Source: Flabesymbios commensalis
Lineage: Eukaryota > Annelida > Polychaeta > Terebellida > Flabelligeridae
Assembly: GCA_964017125.1 (NCBI GenBank)
Contig: OZ024902.1
Span: 105,940,560 to 106,004,559 of the forward strand
Length of the DNA: 64,000 nucleotides
Direction: 5' to 3'
Both the position numbers and the translations under genes were made by a program. Under the pieces are notes generated by a model that saw only the letters and a program-made list of their open reading frames with translations, was not told where the DNA came from and did no database searches. Positions 22,201 through 33,461 of the stretch are shown here, in pieces (the stretch's first letter is position 1; each line of letters opens with the position of its first letter).

Positions 22201-25200
22201 AACAGATTATTCAGAAGATCAGGACCTGTCATTAAATTTTGGTTTAAACTGGTTCCGGCGTAAGTGGCTGCTGCATCAAAAACCACTCTAACCTTTCCAG
22301 GCTTATTTGGATTGGAAACGCCATGATGCGGTAGATACCAAGTACGTGGATTGCTACGTTGAATCTCATCATCAGCCATCTTACATGCATAACCTTTCGA
22401 TATATAATCGTTCATGGTTGACACATACATTGTTTTTAGAGATTCATCTCGATTAAACCGCCTCACAAGTGAAGAGAATCTACATTGTGCTGCATACTTG
22501 TTATTAGGGAGTTGATTGGATTTTCTTTTCCACAACATTCCTACTTGATAGTGGCCATTTACTAACACTGCAGTTTCATTCAGAATACTCATAGCGTGTC
22601 TATCTTCAATAGACTCATCAATTTTACTATTATAGTTCACACCGAAGGATTCTGTTTTCCAAAACTGCTCGACTTGATCATTTAACAACTTATCCTGAGT
22701 TGAAATCAGATTAACATTAGCTTCAGTGTCTGTATGTTTTTCAAAATATGTCGTACCCATCAGCGACCAACCCAAAGCAGTATGTATAGCCATGGGCTGA
22801 TCATCAAGTCCACGACGGACCTCAATTTGAATATGTGCCTGGGGAACATTAGCACCTATGAGAATCTGCACCTCCTCAGGAAGGACATCACAAAAATTCA
22901 AATCATGTAAATGTTCATATACTACACTCCTATTTATGTGTTGACCTGGACATGGAAATTTGTCTTTAGTAGTCCACACCTCAGCAATGTGAACAGGTTC
23001 AGCTAAATGTTCAGTACCCTTTAATGTCACACTCACAATATTTGATGACACAGTAGTTTTAGAACTTATAGTTTTTATAGTGAGTTTCTTTTGCATACCC
23101 TTTAAACCGAGATCACGAGCAAGATCATCATGAATTAAGGTCACCTCACTGGCCGTGTCTAGAAGGGCATACGTCTTAATAACACGTCCATTTTGTCCAC
23201 TTAGAAGAACAGGAATAATTTGAAAGAACACCTTCCTTCCTTTCCCGACAGAGCCTGTCAATAAATTACTGGCCTCGTCTCTTTCGGGAGCGAAGTGGAG
23301 AGATGTGTGATGCCTTTTATTACAGTTGTCTTTACGACAATTAATTTTCGATTTACAATCACGGGAACCATGGCCATGGCGAAGGCAATTGAAACAATAT
23401 CCTTTACTTTTCACAATCGCCCAACGCTCTTTCGGTGATTTCTCATTGAATTTAGGGCATTTATACAAATCATGTTTTTCATTGCACAATGGACAACTGT
23501 ACTTATCATTACGTTCAGCATGTTCAGTACTTGGACGTTTTACACTTTTGACATGAGACTCACTTGATATGGTAGCATTTAATGTCACAGATTTATTACC
23601 AGGTACATTGTTATTAGCACTAGATTTTCTGAAATTACTGACTTTAACAGCGTAAGGGTTGAATTCAGCATCAACACGATCTTTCAACCAATTTTGTAAA
23701 TCAATAATTGTTGGCATTCTTTTCACGGCAATGGATTTTACAAACTCATTCCACTTGCCTATTTTCTCCCTGGGTAAGCGTTTTGCTGTGCGAAGCAAAA
23801 CATCACTGCTACATAGGTCAGAAGTGTTATTCAACATTTGCAAGGTAGTGACACAGTCCCTTATGCTGACATAAAATTCCCTCAAGGATGCTGGATCGGA
23901 GGATGCAATAACAGGTCCAGAAGTGGCGCGTTCAATGTACGCTCTAGATACAGTCACTGGGTGACCGAATGCAGCTTTTAGTTCTTTCAGAGTCAGAGCA
24001 TAATGACGCCCACTATAACCCAAACCCTGTACTAGTTTCTTTGCATCACCTGTCAGATGGGACTGCAGAAGGTCCATTCTACGTGTGTCGTTAATTCCTG
24101 GTCGACAGTGTACCTGCGCATGGAATTGTTCAACAAATTTGGGCCATGACAGCGCCCCACCATTGAACACCGGCAAGGTAATATGAGGTAAGTCCCGCTC
24201 ACCTTCGATACCAATAATGGCCCGTGTTAATGTGTCAAAGCTGGAGTTCTGATGCAAATCAGGTACCACCACGGTCTCTTGACCAATCACAAGATTGTCA
24301 ATCCACCCATCGATAGTTTTGTGAATATGAGGTGGCAATGCAGAATGTGATGGTACATGAGGTGGCTGCAGAGATAGATTATGAAGTTGAGAACTGTGCT
24401 GCAAGTCGGCGCGAACACAAGGATTATATTGGAGTTGAGACTGCAGGTCAGCATAGTCATGAGACTGAGGTTGAGTAATCTGCTGCAAGTCGTCGCGCAC
24501 ACAGGGATTATGCTGGAATTGAGACTGCAGGCCAGCCTGATATGAAGAGTGTGTGCAAGCACCAGCGGTTGCCAAACGTTGAGATCTAAGCGACTGCAGG
24601 TCAGCATGGTCATAGGACTGGGGTTGAACACGCTGCTGCGAGTCGCTGCGAATAAGGGAATGATGTTGAGGCTGAGGCTGCAGGTCAACCTCCGCGGGAG
24701 TATACCGATGATCACAAGTATGAGACTGCAGGCTAGCCTTCTCAGGAGTACACCGTTGTTCATTAGCACGAGGCTGCAGGCCAGCCTCCACGAGGGTATG
24801 ATGATCATTGGCACGAGGCTGCAGGTCAGCCACCACAGGGGTATGCGGATGATCATCAGCACGAGGCTGCAGGCCAGCCTCCACAGGGGTATGCAGATGA
24901 TCATCAGCACGAGGCTGCAGGCCAGTCTCCACAGGGGTATGCGGATGATCATCAGCACGAGGCTGCAGGCCAGCCTCCACGGGGGTATGTCGATGATCAT
25001 CAGCACGAGGCTGCAGGCCAGCCTCCACTGGAGTATGCGGATGATCATCAGCACGAGGCTGCAGGCCAGCCTCCACGGGGGTATGTCGATGATCATCAGC
25101 ACGAGGCTGCAGGCCAGCCTCCACTGGAGTATGTCGATGATCATCAGCACGAGGCTGCAGGCCAGCCTCCACAGGGGTATGCGGATGATCATCAGCACGA

Positions 25201-25949
25201 GGCTGCAGGCCAGCCTCCACAGGGATATGTCGATGATCATCAGCATGAGGCTGCAGGCCAGCCTCCACTGGGGTATGCGGATGATCCTCACCATGCTGCT
25301 GTAGATCAGATCTAAATTCATTCGCTTGAAGGGGAGGAGGAGTAGGAGAAGTAGCCCTACTAGCATCATCAAGCCACTGTAACACGAATTCTTTACGATG
25401 AGTCTCATCAGCTTGACTCACAGCATCAGGTTCACCCTCATCAGCAAACTCTTCGATGATATCTGCCTCGAGCCGAGCCATTTCGACCTCATCTTGCACC
25501 CGTTGCTTGGCCTGTTTTAGCTTGTGTTGAGCCTGCTTTATTTCAATTCGAGCTAGCTCCTCTGACATCGCCGACTCTTGTTCCGCTTGACGTTCTCGCT
25601 GCCAGGCCTTCAATCTAGCCTGAGCTGCAGACAGTTTAAGTGCTCTTTGCTCACTCGACACCGATTTAAAACTGCCACTATAGCGACTAGAAGGGGTTTT
25701 ATGCCTAGAACTAGCAGCAATAGGCCCTGCATGGCCAGGATCAGAGCGCTGGCACTGGAGAGGATTGTGACTATTGTCTTCGTATGTAGTATTTCTCAAC
25801 CTGGCAGGCAACAGGCCCCTGGTGGACCTTACAGAGCGAGAACCGGTAGGCCTAACGGTAGGCCTCAGACTTGGTTCAGGTTGAGTGACACTAGACAGCC
25901 TAGGAGCAGGCTTAGATCGGTCATCAGCGTTGGCAGATTTGATAGACAT
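19294..25949 (-). CDS. BEL/Pao gag-pol coding region
   Basis: Read on the minus strand, right to left. A charged coiled-coil-like N-terminus (about 25430-25640) is followed by a block of 16-residue repeats (24690-25295). A Gag domain of the DUF1759 type has L-P-V-F-N-G-G near 24160-24185. Two C-C-H-C-like zinc knuckles, including C-F-N-C-L-R-H-G-H-G, lie near 23290-23400. The retropepsin-like protease has L-L-D-T-A-S-E near 23140-23170. The reverse transcriptase has Y-V-D-D near 21905-21917. RNase H has C-D-A-S-E-K-G near 21370-21395. The integrase zinc-binding and core regions (H-x-C-C, then G-V-D-Y-F-G-P near 20170-20190) come next. The family C-terminal domain (DUF5641-like) is near 19330-19520. 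The polyprotein would be cut by its own protease. About one break is apparent overall. Confidence 0.93.
24690..25295 (-). repeat. 48-bp minisatellite inside the BEL gag region
   Basis: About eleven good and two decayed 48-bp units encode a 16-residue repeat of the form H-R/P-H-T-P-V-E-A-G-L-Q-P-R-A-D-D. The unit length is a multiple of three, so all frames stay open across it. That explains long open frames on both strands here that are not genes. The repeat lies between the coiled-coil N-terminus and the Gag core. Confidence 0.9.
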
Positions 25950-26248
25950 TTTAGCATTAAATAAATGTCAATGTGCGTCACAAACACGATTCAGTCTGGG
26001 CCCAGACGGCTTCAAACTGTGACAGTAGATGGTGTCGGTGCCAGTGACACAATGGCACTGGCAGTGACTGGTGAGTGAGTGACAGCGGCATGATCAGCGC
26101 CGGACAGCGTCAGCGGGAACAGCGTTTCACCGGCCTGACATGTGTCTAGACTAGGCCTACAGTTCGTTAACAAAAAACATAATTTAAGTTTAAGTTAACA
26201 GTTCAGAGTTCAACCGATTTGAGATTACACGGACAGTATTTAACTTTT

Positions 26249-26740
26249 TGTCCGCGATGGGGACAAATTGGAGATAATCAGATCAAGGACGATAAAAAAG
26301 CGATGCTTAAATTAAACTTTAATCACTGGTAATTGTGGCGACAATTTCCGACGGACCGGAGTTGGTCCAGTGTTGGACAAAAAGCATGTGAACAAGACGT
26401 CAAGAATCAAGATGGTTTCTTCAGATTTCTAGTTCAACACATTTATTGTCTATTTCACGTATTTGACACTGACAGCAAGAACTTGATGAGCTTTGTAACT
26501 TTATTTCACTTTTGATTTGACAGGTTAAATACTGGTGAACAGTGCAGATTACATATTGAAATTCGGAAAATTGTCCAGAAACAAACTCAATAAATCAATG
26601 ACTGAATATAACATATTTTGTAAACAAACTCGTTTTGAGATAATTCTGTTCGGTGAGTGTTATGTGTTCGGTACCTGTTCTAAGTTTAAGTAAACATATA
26701 AAAGCATACAAACAAGTAGAATACAAGTCAATCGACGACA
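26249..26740 (-). repeat. 5' LTR of the BEL/Pao element (492 bp)
   Basis: It matches the 3' LTR at all but one position and is followed outward by GTGAT. I did not recognise the tRNA that would match the primer-binding site just inside it (complement of about 26225-26248). Confidence 0.95.
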
Positions 26741-27029
26741 GTGATTAACAGCAGTGATCTGACATGTCTTGCAGGTTGGTGAGGTGCGATACTGGAAAGC
26801 GCAATTAACCCTTTACATGCTAAAGGCCACTTATATCCGAATTTAATAACTGTTACCCAAATAAAAAGTACTACTCTATATATTTGTTGTTATTTATTAT
26901 CTGTTAAATGTTTTTGGGGGGATGGATTGAGTGATACGTTTGTTAGACGTCTTTCCGCTGTATTTTGACAATGTATGAAAGTTACATAACGTGATTGCAG
27001 TGTAGACTATAACGGTAGGCCCCTATATT

Positions 27030-27240
27030 TATAGAACACCGGTATGCCGTGCCGGCGGCCTGAACACGGCACTCAACTAGATTTTAGACAGGAGTAGCGG
27101 CAAGTGATATATACAGTATAGAGTTATAGTATTAAATTGTAATAAAAATGAACGGCATACCGGCGTTCTAGATATATACCGCTATACACTTGCACGCCGG
27201 TATGCATGCACACCAGTCTATTATCTAGCAGTCACTTCGT
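27030..27240. repeat. Outer inverted-repeat arm, right of the BEL element
   Basis: 27150-27240 is the reverse complement of the arm at 18358-18472, with shared blocks CGGCGTTCTAGAT, ATACCGCTATACACTTGCA and CACCAGTCTAT, and GTCACTTC at the outer end. A second block in direct orientation (27030-27070, ACCGGTATGCCGTGCCGGCG) sits just inside it. Confidence 0.55.
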
Positions 27241-28030
27241 TTGATAATTTAGCTCAGATTTTAATCTAACACAGCATTTTTCTTGCTTAGTGAAGACTCT
27301 GGAATGTGGTCAAATATTTATTTTAGCATGTCTGCAGTTACGATAAAAGGGCTCAGGCTCAGCATAATTTTATTGCCATATTGGACAATTTTAAAATTTA
27401 TTGAATTCACCTGGGTAGGTACATTAGTCAAAATTAGCTTTGTCAGCTATGGATATAATTTTGAAATGAGTGGATTGATGGCAATGAGAGGAAAAAAGTG
27501 TTTTTAAAATTTTTCAAAAATCTTGATCGGTTATCGAGATATGGCAATTTTAAGGTTTCAAAATTAGGTGTTTTTTGTCTTCTTTGTAAATGTAATAAAA
27601 AACTGTGATTTTTCCCATAACGAATTATGTGTTCATTATGCAATGATTGCCAGTAAGTATAAAAAAATTGATTGTGTGGAAAAAACTTAACACTTGCAGT
27701 TTAAATAACTAAGTCATTTTTAAACATAATTGTCTGAAATGTTCAAAACCGATAAAATTATTTGTTTTTTACAGTAATACGCTATATTCATTAGTCAATA
27801 TATGCAAATTAGCTATTTTAATTATGCAAATTACTTTGCATAAATTATGTTCAATCAAACATAATAAATCTACAGTTTATTTTTTGTCATGGGAAATGTC
27901 GAAAAAGCTCTTGACGGTGTCTGAAAGAAAATTAGCTCAACATCACACCCGCAAGTCAAGTAGATAATCTCTGAAGACATTATGGCTTTAAAAGATGCTC
28001 ACTAGATGGTTGCTATGGCAACCATTTCAC
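27241..28030. other. Intron 1 segment with no recognised feature
   Basis: AT-rich, with 66-74 codon chance frames. Nothing recognised. Confidence 0.4.
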
Positions 28031-28930
28031 CCTCAAATTGAAGATAATTTGTTTCACATGAACATTATTGACTATAAATAACAATATCAAAAGTATGATT
28101 TTTCAACAAATATAAAACTATGAACAAGTGTAATACATCTCATTTGTGTAATTTTGACTGGAAAGTCCATTTTTGGTATTATTTTGATAATTCAAGGTCA
28201 TCTTTAAGGTCAAAAGTCAATTTCAAGGTCAAATATGCAAAAATATCATTTTCCAACAAATCAAGCTAGAAAGAAGTGTAATACCTCTTTTTCGTGTGAT
28301 TTTGACTGGATAATTCATTCCTGCTATCATTTTGATGATTCAAAGTCATCTTCAAGGTCAAAAGTCAATTTGAAGGTCAAATATGCAAAAATATATTTTT
28401 TCAACAAATTAAGCTAGAAACAAGTGTAATACCTCTTTTTCATGTGATTTTTGACTGGGTAATTCATTTCAACTATAATTTTGATGATTCAAGGTCATAT
28501 ACAAGGTCAAAAGTCAATTTCAAGGTCAAATATGCAAAAATATGATTTTCCTACAAATTAAGCTAGAAACAAGTCACTAAGTGTAATACCTGGTACCTCT
28601 TTTCATGTGATTTTGGACTGGATAATCCATTCAATGTCAAAAGTCAATTTCGCGGTCAAAAGTATGATTTTTCAAATTAAATAAAGCTAGAAAGAATTGT
28701 AATACATCTTTTTATGCCACTTTGACTTGTCTTGATAATTCATTTCTGGTATTAGTTTGATGATTCAAAGTCATCCTAAAGTTCAAAAGGTCAACTTCAG
28801 AGTCAAATTTATAAAAATATCTTTTTTAAGAAATAAAAATAAACTGTGCAAGTGTAATACCTATTTTTGAACAGAGAATCCATTTTTTGTGTTTCGTTAA
28901 TTGCAAGGTCAAATGGGCAAAAACATTCTT
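28031..28930 (+). repeat. Tandem array of ~150-bp units, about six copies
   Basis: Units repeat CAAGGTCAAAAGTCAATTTC, AAGGTCAAATATGCAAAAAT, AGCTAGAAACAAGTGTAATAC and GTGATTTTGACTGG at about 28200, 28345, 28500, 28640, 28780 and 28905. The last units are strongly diverged. Non-coding. Confidence 0.75.
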
Positions 28931-29705
28931 CTTCAAAAAATAAAACCTTGATAAAGCTGAGGAGCTACTGTCAAATTTTGACTGGGAAATCCTTGTACCG
29001 GGTATTGATGATTGATTAATAACCCTTACAGCGCTGGACGCCTTTTATAGGTCAGATTCTAACATCTATTAAAGATGATCCCCACACTGAAAGAATTAAA
29101 ATATTTATAATGGCCGTGATAATGATTTCAAATTGAAAAACCCCTTTGGTCTGCATGGTTTATAATACAAAAATATTTCAGCGTTGATTGCATGGGCAAA
29201 TTAACAAATGAACAACTTCAAGTGCAATACTGTTTTATAATATATTCTGTTGTACAATTCTGATTAAATTTTAATTTTTATTTACACTTTATGAAATCAT
29301 ACAATGTAAAATTGAATGAATCTAATTGCTTTATATATTAAGCTGGTTATTTTATCACATTTTCCATTTTTTAATTGATTAAAGCAGCCGAGTCATTTTG
29401 TTTCAAGGAACCATAATATATACATTTCATCGGACCCCGCTCCTGTGGACGTTGCCTATGCTGCACATGTGACTGCACCCACAATGTTTACTCAGTGAAT
29501 CATGAAAACGTACCACCTAATTTACCAAAAATTCCACATCCAACCCAGTCATCATGTTGGCATTTGTACATTCTCATTTCTTTTCTGAATTGCACAGTAA
29601 TTTAATTTTTGTTGAGAATTTATTTTAATATTTTCTATGCAGAAAGTAATCATGGTAATGTTCAGCATAATTATAATATGAGTACTGTAGGCCTATGTGA
29701 TATCA
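28931..29705. other. Intron 1 segment with no recognised feature
   Basis: AT-rich. AACCCTTACAGCGCTGGACG at 29023 resembles a piggyBac-like terminus, but no partner end is seen. Confidence 0.4.
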
Positions 29706-30097
29706 CATACGGAATACAGAGTTGTTTCATCGGTGTCGGCTTGATCACTTAAGTTAAGCAATGTCGCGCCCGGTTCATAATTGGATGGGTGACCGCCTGG
29801 GACTACCAGGTGCCGTATACTCTAGGAGCGATGTCGTGTCGTGGGGCTCAGAGAACCACGTAATTCAGATGGCTGGTCTGACTGACTTTGAGTTGGATGT
29901 AAAATAACTCACAATGGACTCGGAATGGGCGCAGTCTCCATCCGGCGAGACCCCAGAAAATCCACAATGTGGAGTAGTTGGCATGCACATAAGGCTATGA
30001 ATTATATCATGAATGATAACAGGCCTTGCTAAGTTCCTCCCGTGACGCGATAGCACAATAGTGCGTACTGCCACGTAATATACAGATACAGATACTC
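29706..30097 (+). ncRNA. 5S rRNA-derived SINE-like unit
   Basis: Positions 29706-29824 align with 5S rRNA over its full length. The 3' two-thirds is clearest: AAGTTAAGCAATGTCG (box A region), CCCGGTTCATAATTGG, then ATGGGTGACCGCCTGGGA (box C) and TACCAGGTGCCGTATAC. The ends still pair as helix I (ATACGG at 29707-29712 with CCGTAT at 29813-29818). A ~270-bp unrelated body follows, ending in an ATACAG-type tail (30077-30097). That layout is the 5S-headed SINE3 class. A lone 5S pseudogene is the alternative. Confidence 0.7.
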
Positions 30098-31949
30098 ATA
30101 GTGATGTATGTGTAGTACCAGCTACATTAAAATACACTGTAGGCAGCCCCTACAAAGATGGGAAATTTAGTTGATCCCCCCCTCCCCAGTGCTTTATTTT
30201 GAGGAAAGCCCGAGGCTCCCAAATTTACTGCAGGGCTCTCTATTAGCTGCATGATTGTGCCCTTGTGGTTTGCAAGATTTTGGCCTAATGCTTCTATTTA
30301 ACACAGCTTATTTTATATAACTTTTTTCTTACTTAATATATATAATTAATAGCTCACTGTTATCTGTGAGTTTAGGGGTGAAAAAAAATATGTATTGTAA
30401 AATTTACCTGAATTAGTGATGTTATTGATTTAAAAAATATCAAATTTAGTTTTCATATCATTAAAAAGGTTCCCGAGAAGACCTTTATTATAGTGCTTTA
30501 AATTTTATAGGGAGTGGCTATTCATACGGCAGAGTTATATTTAGAATCAATGGGTGCCTATCATTCAGTAAACAAGGCTGCCCAGCCCCCAGACTTAGAG
30601 TTCAATTATAGAATCACGAATGATCAGGCCTACTGTCAATATCATAAAATTTATAATTATATTAAGCACATTCAATAGGCCTATATGTGAGCAGCAATGA
30701 AAATATTAAACCTACTTTCCGAGTTATATTGTATAATTCATGCATATTTACAAATAATGTATATTAACTTAACAGATTTCAGAACTAGGCTTAGGCCTAT
30801 ATGAAATCGTTTTTAAAATATATTTAGAAGCAGGCCTGATATATTATAAAAAGTCAATTGTTGCAAAAAAAAGTTAGGTTGCAACTTCCTTGAAGACACT
30901 GCAGACAGAAAAAAAACAGTGACAGAATTCAAGAGCCAGATAGTTCATAAATGTCAACCAGTATATTTCCCCCTTCCAGCTTGATACTCCAAATGGATGT
31001 GCTGTGGGAGCAACCATCCACTGATCACAAAGTCGAAGACCACGTGTGGTGCTGACTGAAGTCCAGTTAATGCTCTAATATGACAAGTTTGATTCACGTG
31101 TTGTGGCCATCGTACATACATGTCTTGTTTACATCAAGTTCAATACTTAATAGGAAAATTGGGAAACCAGGCATGCCACAAATAACGTTTGAAGTTTCAT
31201 TTATTAGTGGAAAAGAAATAGAAAAAAGTAAATATATTTATTAGTGTAATTTAATAGTTAATAACGTTTTCTTTCGAAAAAATACTATTTTAAACTATTC
31301 TTGCGCTCTTTTGGTCATTTGGGAATTACCGGCTTCCCGTCGGGTCTCACTGACGTCATCGCATCACAGACCCGTTGACGATACCGTATTCAAAATGTCG
31401 GAAAGCCAAAGCTGGCTGATTCTGTCATTAGACGTCGAAATCTGACGTAGGCCTATAAACGTCATATTTTGACGTCGAAAGACGGTGACATAGGCCTAAT
31501 GATCGGTGAACAAAAAAGCATGTTACACAAATCGTGTCATAAAAATAGCACGATCATGTGCGCGCGTCAGTCAGTGTGTTGTCACTTAATCGTTTCCGTC
31601 AAACAGGCCAAACGGCGCCGCATCAAAAAGTATGAGAGCCAGGGTCGATTTTTTCAAACTTTATTTCAAAATGACCAGAAAATAATACTTTATATTAGTG
31701 AATACAAATTTTAAAATAGTCAGGTCGTGATTTATATTTGAATCGGGAAATAAAATGTTATGCTCCGGGGGATTCCTTTACTTGACACTGGGCGGAATTT
31801 CTCCCGGAAAAAAAGTGACAAGCGGATGTTTGTAGACTATTTATCGTGGTCAGATTTTATTAGGTCATCACCTCCCACCTTCATTAACATAGCGTGGATG
31901 AATGAATGACACTGTATACGATTTTAATTAAGCTAAAAAAAACGGTCGC
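30098..31949. other. Intron 1, right part, no recognised feature
   Basis: About 1.85 kb of AT-rich sequence with scattered TAGGCCTA palindromes. TGACGTCA-like sites lie near 31357-31372 and 31430-31480. The short open frames have no resemblance to known families. Confidence 0.4.
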
Positions 31950-32463
31950 CGATCGCCATTCAATATATCACAATGCAAACGGCTGCAGCGCGCCTAGCGG
32001 ATTGTAACGTCCCTAACCTAGGCCTGGGGCGGCTAGGCTAGGGCCTGATTTGCCGTACAGGCTACCCTGGGGCTGGGCCTATCACTTATCAATATCAGGC
32101 TATCTCTCGTCTCTCTCGCAGCCTGGCAGGCCTAGACTATCACTATCACTGTAACAGTGTAACGTTATCAGCTATCAGGCTATCTGATCTCTCGTCACTC
32201 GCTGTTTATCACGACTGGGTAGACCTAATACTAATACTAATAGGCTAATTCCATAATTTAATAATAGGACAATTTTAATTTTTTTGTGACGTAGGATGTA
32301 CCTATCTAATGTTAGCTAGCTAACCTGCTAACGCTGATCGGCCTACTGTGACCGTGGCTCGCTGCGCTCGCTCGTTGTTTACTCGGCTAACGTTACTCGT
32401 TCATGTCGTTAGATCTAACGATTTTTTTTTTTGACAATTTGATTTTGACTCGAGGAGTTTCAC
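31950..32463. promoter_or_regulatory. CpG-richer start of intron 1 beside exon 1
   Basis: The sequence is noticeably richer in G+C and CpG than its neighbours (for example GCAGCGCGCCTAGCGG near 31985 and CGCTGCGCTCGCTCG near 32360). It lies directly downstream of exon 1. That is a usual place for promoter-proximal regulatory sequence, but no specific site is assigned. Confidence 0.35.
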
Positions 32464-32581
32464 CTTTTGCATCACAATCTACACAGTATTTATTGTCCTC
32501 ATCCTTCAAAAGTGCTGACAATATTGCTTGGTGTTTGTCCTGCAAAGACTTGTTTTTTTCTTTCTCTGCTCTTGTTGACAT
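32464..32581 (-). CDS. SMAP: SMAP-type ArfGAP, exon 1 with start codon
   Basis: The ATG at 32581 opens 39 codons plus one base, ending at donor GCAAAAG|GTGAAA. The protein starts M-S-T-R-A-E-K-E-K-N-K-S-L-Q-D-K-H-Q-A-I, then L-S-A-L-L-K-D-E-D-N-K-Y-C-V-D-C-D-A-K. Human SMAP1 begins MATRSCREKAQKLNEQHQ and continues EEDNKYCADCEAKG, so start and register agree. The C-V-D-C pair is the first half of the ArfGAP zinc finger. Family role: SMAP proteins are GTPase-activating proteins for Arf1/Arf6 that bind clathrin and act in endocytosis and trans-Golgi/endosome traffic. With exons 2-4 the reading continues in phase for 141 residues. Intron 1 is about 20.9 kb. Confidence 0.95.
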
Positions 32582-32690
32582 TTTAATGTATTAATCTGTC
32601 AGCCAAAGTGGATTATATACAGCGGAAACCCGGCCCACTTGTCAAAATGGCGATAAACAGGAAGTTATGTGGGGTCTGGCATTTTACCGA
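32582..32690 (-). promoter_or_regulatory. Presumed SMAP promoter and 5' UTR
   Basis: This short stretch lies between the start codon and the first repeat of the foldback element. It holds a YY1-like AAAATGGCG (32644-32652) and an ETS-like ACAGGAAGTT (32657-32666), a pair common at broadly expressed TATA-less promoters. A TATATAAT-like run on the minus strand (32612-32619) is only about 35 bp from the ATG, so it is probably not used. The transcription start is unknown. Confidence 0.4.
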
Positions 32691-32932
32691 AAAGACACGA
32701 AAAGACACGAAAAGACGGGATAGACTATATAGGAACTAAATATTTCATATTGTATCGTGTTTAGTACATCCCACACAGTCAGGGCACACAGTGTACATAC
32801 CAAATTTTATAAAAAAAATATTAAATATAGGGTCTATCTTGCCTAATTCGGCATTTTAAAGTTTGTCAATGAGCGCTATACATTGCAATGTATTATCAAT
32901 GGCCAGTCCCGCGTCACCGAAAAGACACCTAA

Positions 32933-33461
32933 TAGTCCAGGAGCATTAGACTTATAGGGCCTACTTGGACAAAATTCATAACAAGCTGATTTTTAATGAA
33001 AATGTTCCCAGAGGTACTTATATTAACATATTAAAAGTCTCCAAAAATCCACCTGGAGCTTTTCAAGAAATTCAAGATGGCGTCCAAGATGGCCGCCGCC
33101 GTATTGTCATATCTAGGAAATTGTGTAGAGTAGTCAATTTTAGCTCAATTTTCTTTTGTAATATACCATTTCAACTGGTTTTATGGTCAGTAAGTCCATC
33201 TAGTCTACTCCCAGACAATATTGATGAACATTTAACGCTTGTCTAATCCAGGATGGTGTCCAAGATGGCCGCCAATGTATTGCCATAAGGATCAAATGGC
33301 CATCTTGGCGGCCATCTTGATTTTCTCAAAAAGCTCTATCCGGATTTTCAGGACTTTTAATATGTAAATCTAGATACCTCTGGGGACGTTTCCTGAAAAA
33401 ATCAGCTTGTTATGAATTTTGTCCGGGTTTCAGCTGTTCCCGGGCTAATGCTCCTGGACTA
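32933..33461. mobile_element. 529-bp MITE with long inverted ends, TAA duplication, nested in the left arm
   Basis: The ends are TAGTCCAGGAGCATTAG and its exact complement, followed on both sides by ACAAAATTCATAACAAGCTG. Similarity of the two halves continues past 150 bp. TAA flanks both sides (32930-32932 and 33462-33464). Neighbouring tandem units read CACCTAAAGACGGCAGG without interruption, giving the empty site. A TAA duplication fits PIF/Harbinger, but assignment is tentative. Confidence 0.8.

Larger units (their letters stand above)
18755..26740 (-). mobile_element. BEL/Pao LTR retrotransposon, young, almost whole
   Basis: An ~8.0-kb element is flanked by GTGAT on both sides (18750-18754 and 26741-26745). 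Its LTRs begin TGTC and end GACA in element orientation. The single gag-pol coding region carries the domains of the BEL/Pao family in order: Gag, zinc knuckles, aspartic protease, reverse transcriptase, RNase H, integrase and the family C-terminal domain. No envelope-like region is seen. The two LTRs show only one visible difference in 492 bp, so insertion is recent. The element looks almost whole, with about one apparent break. It lies in intron 1 of the SMAP-type gene in the same orientation as the gene. Confidence 0.95.

Noticed and set aside
24287-25408. Long open frames on both strands across the BEL Gag repeat (373 and 251 codons)
   Set aside because: The 48-bp unit is a multiple of three, so every frame without a stop in one unit stays open through all units. 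The translations are simple repeats and lie opposite or out of frame with Gag.
31469-31714. 81-codon plus-strand ORF in intron 1
   Set aside because: Antisense to the gene, with no family resemblance and no splice support.
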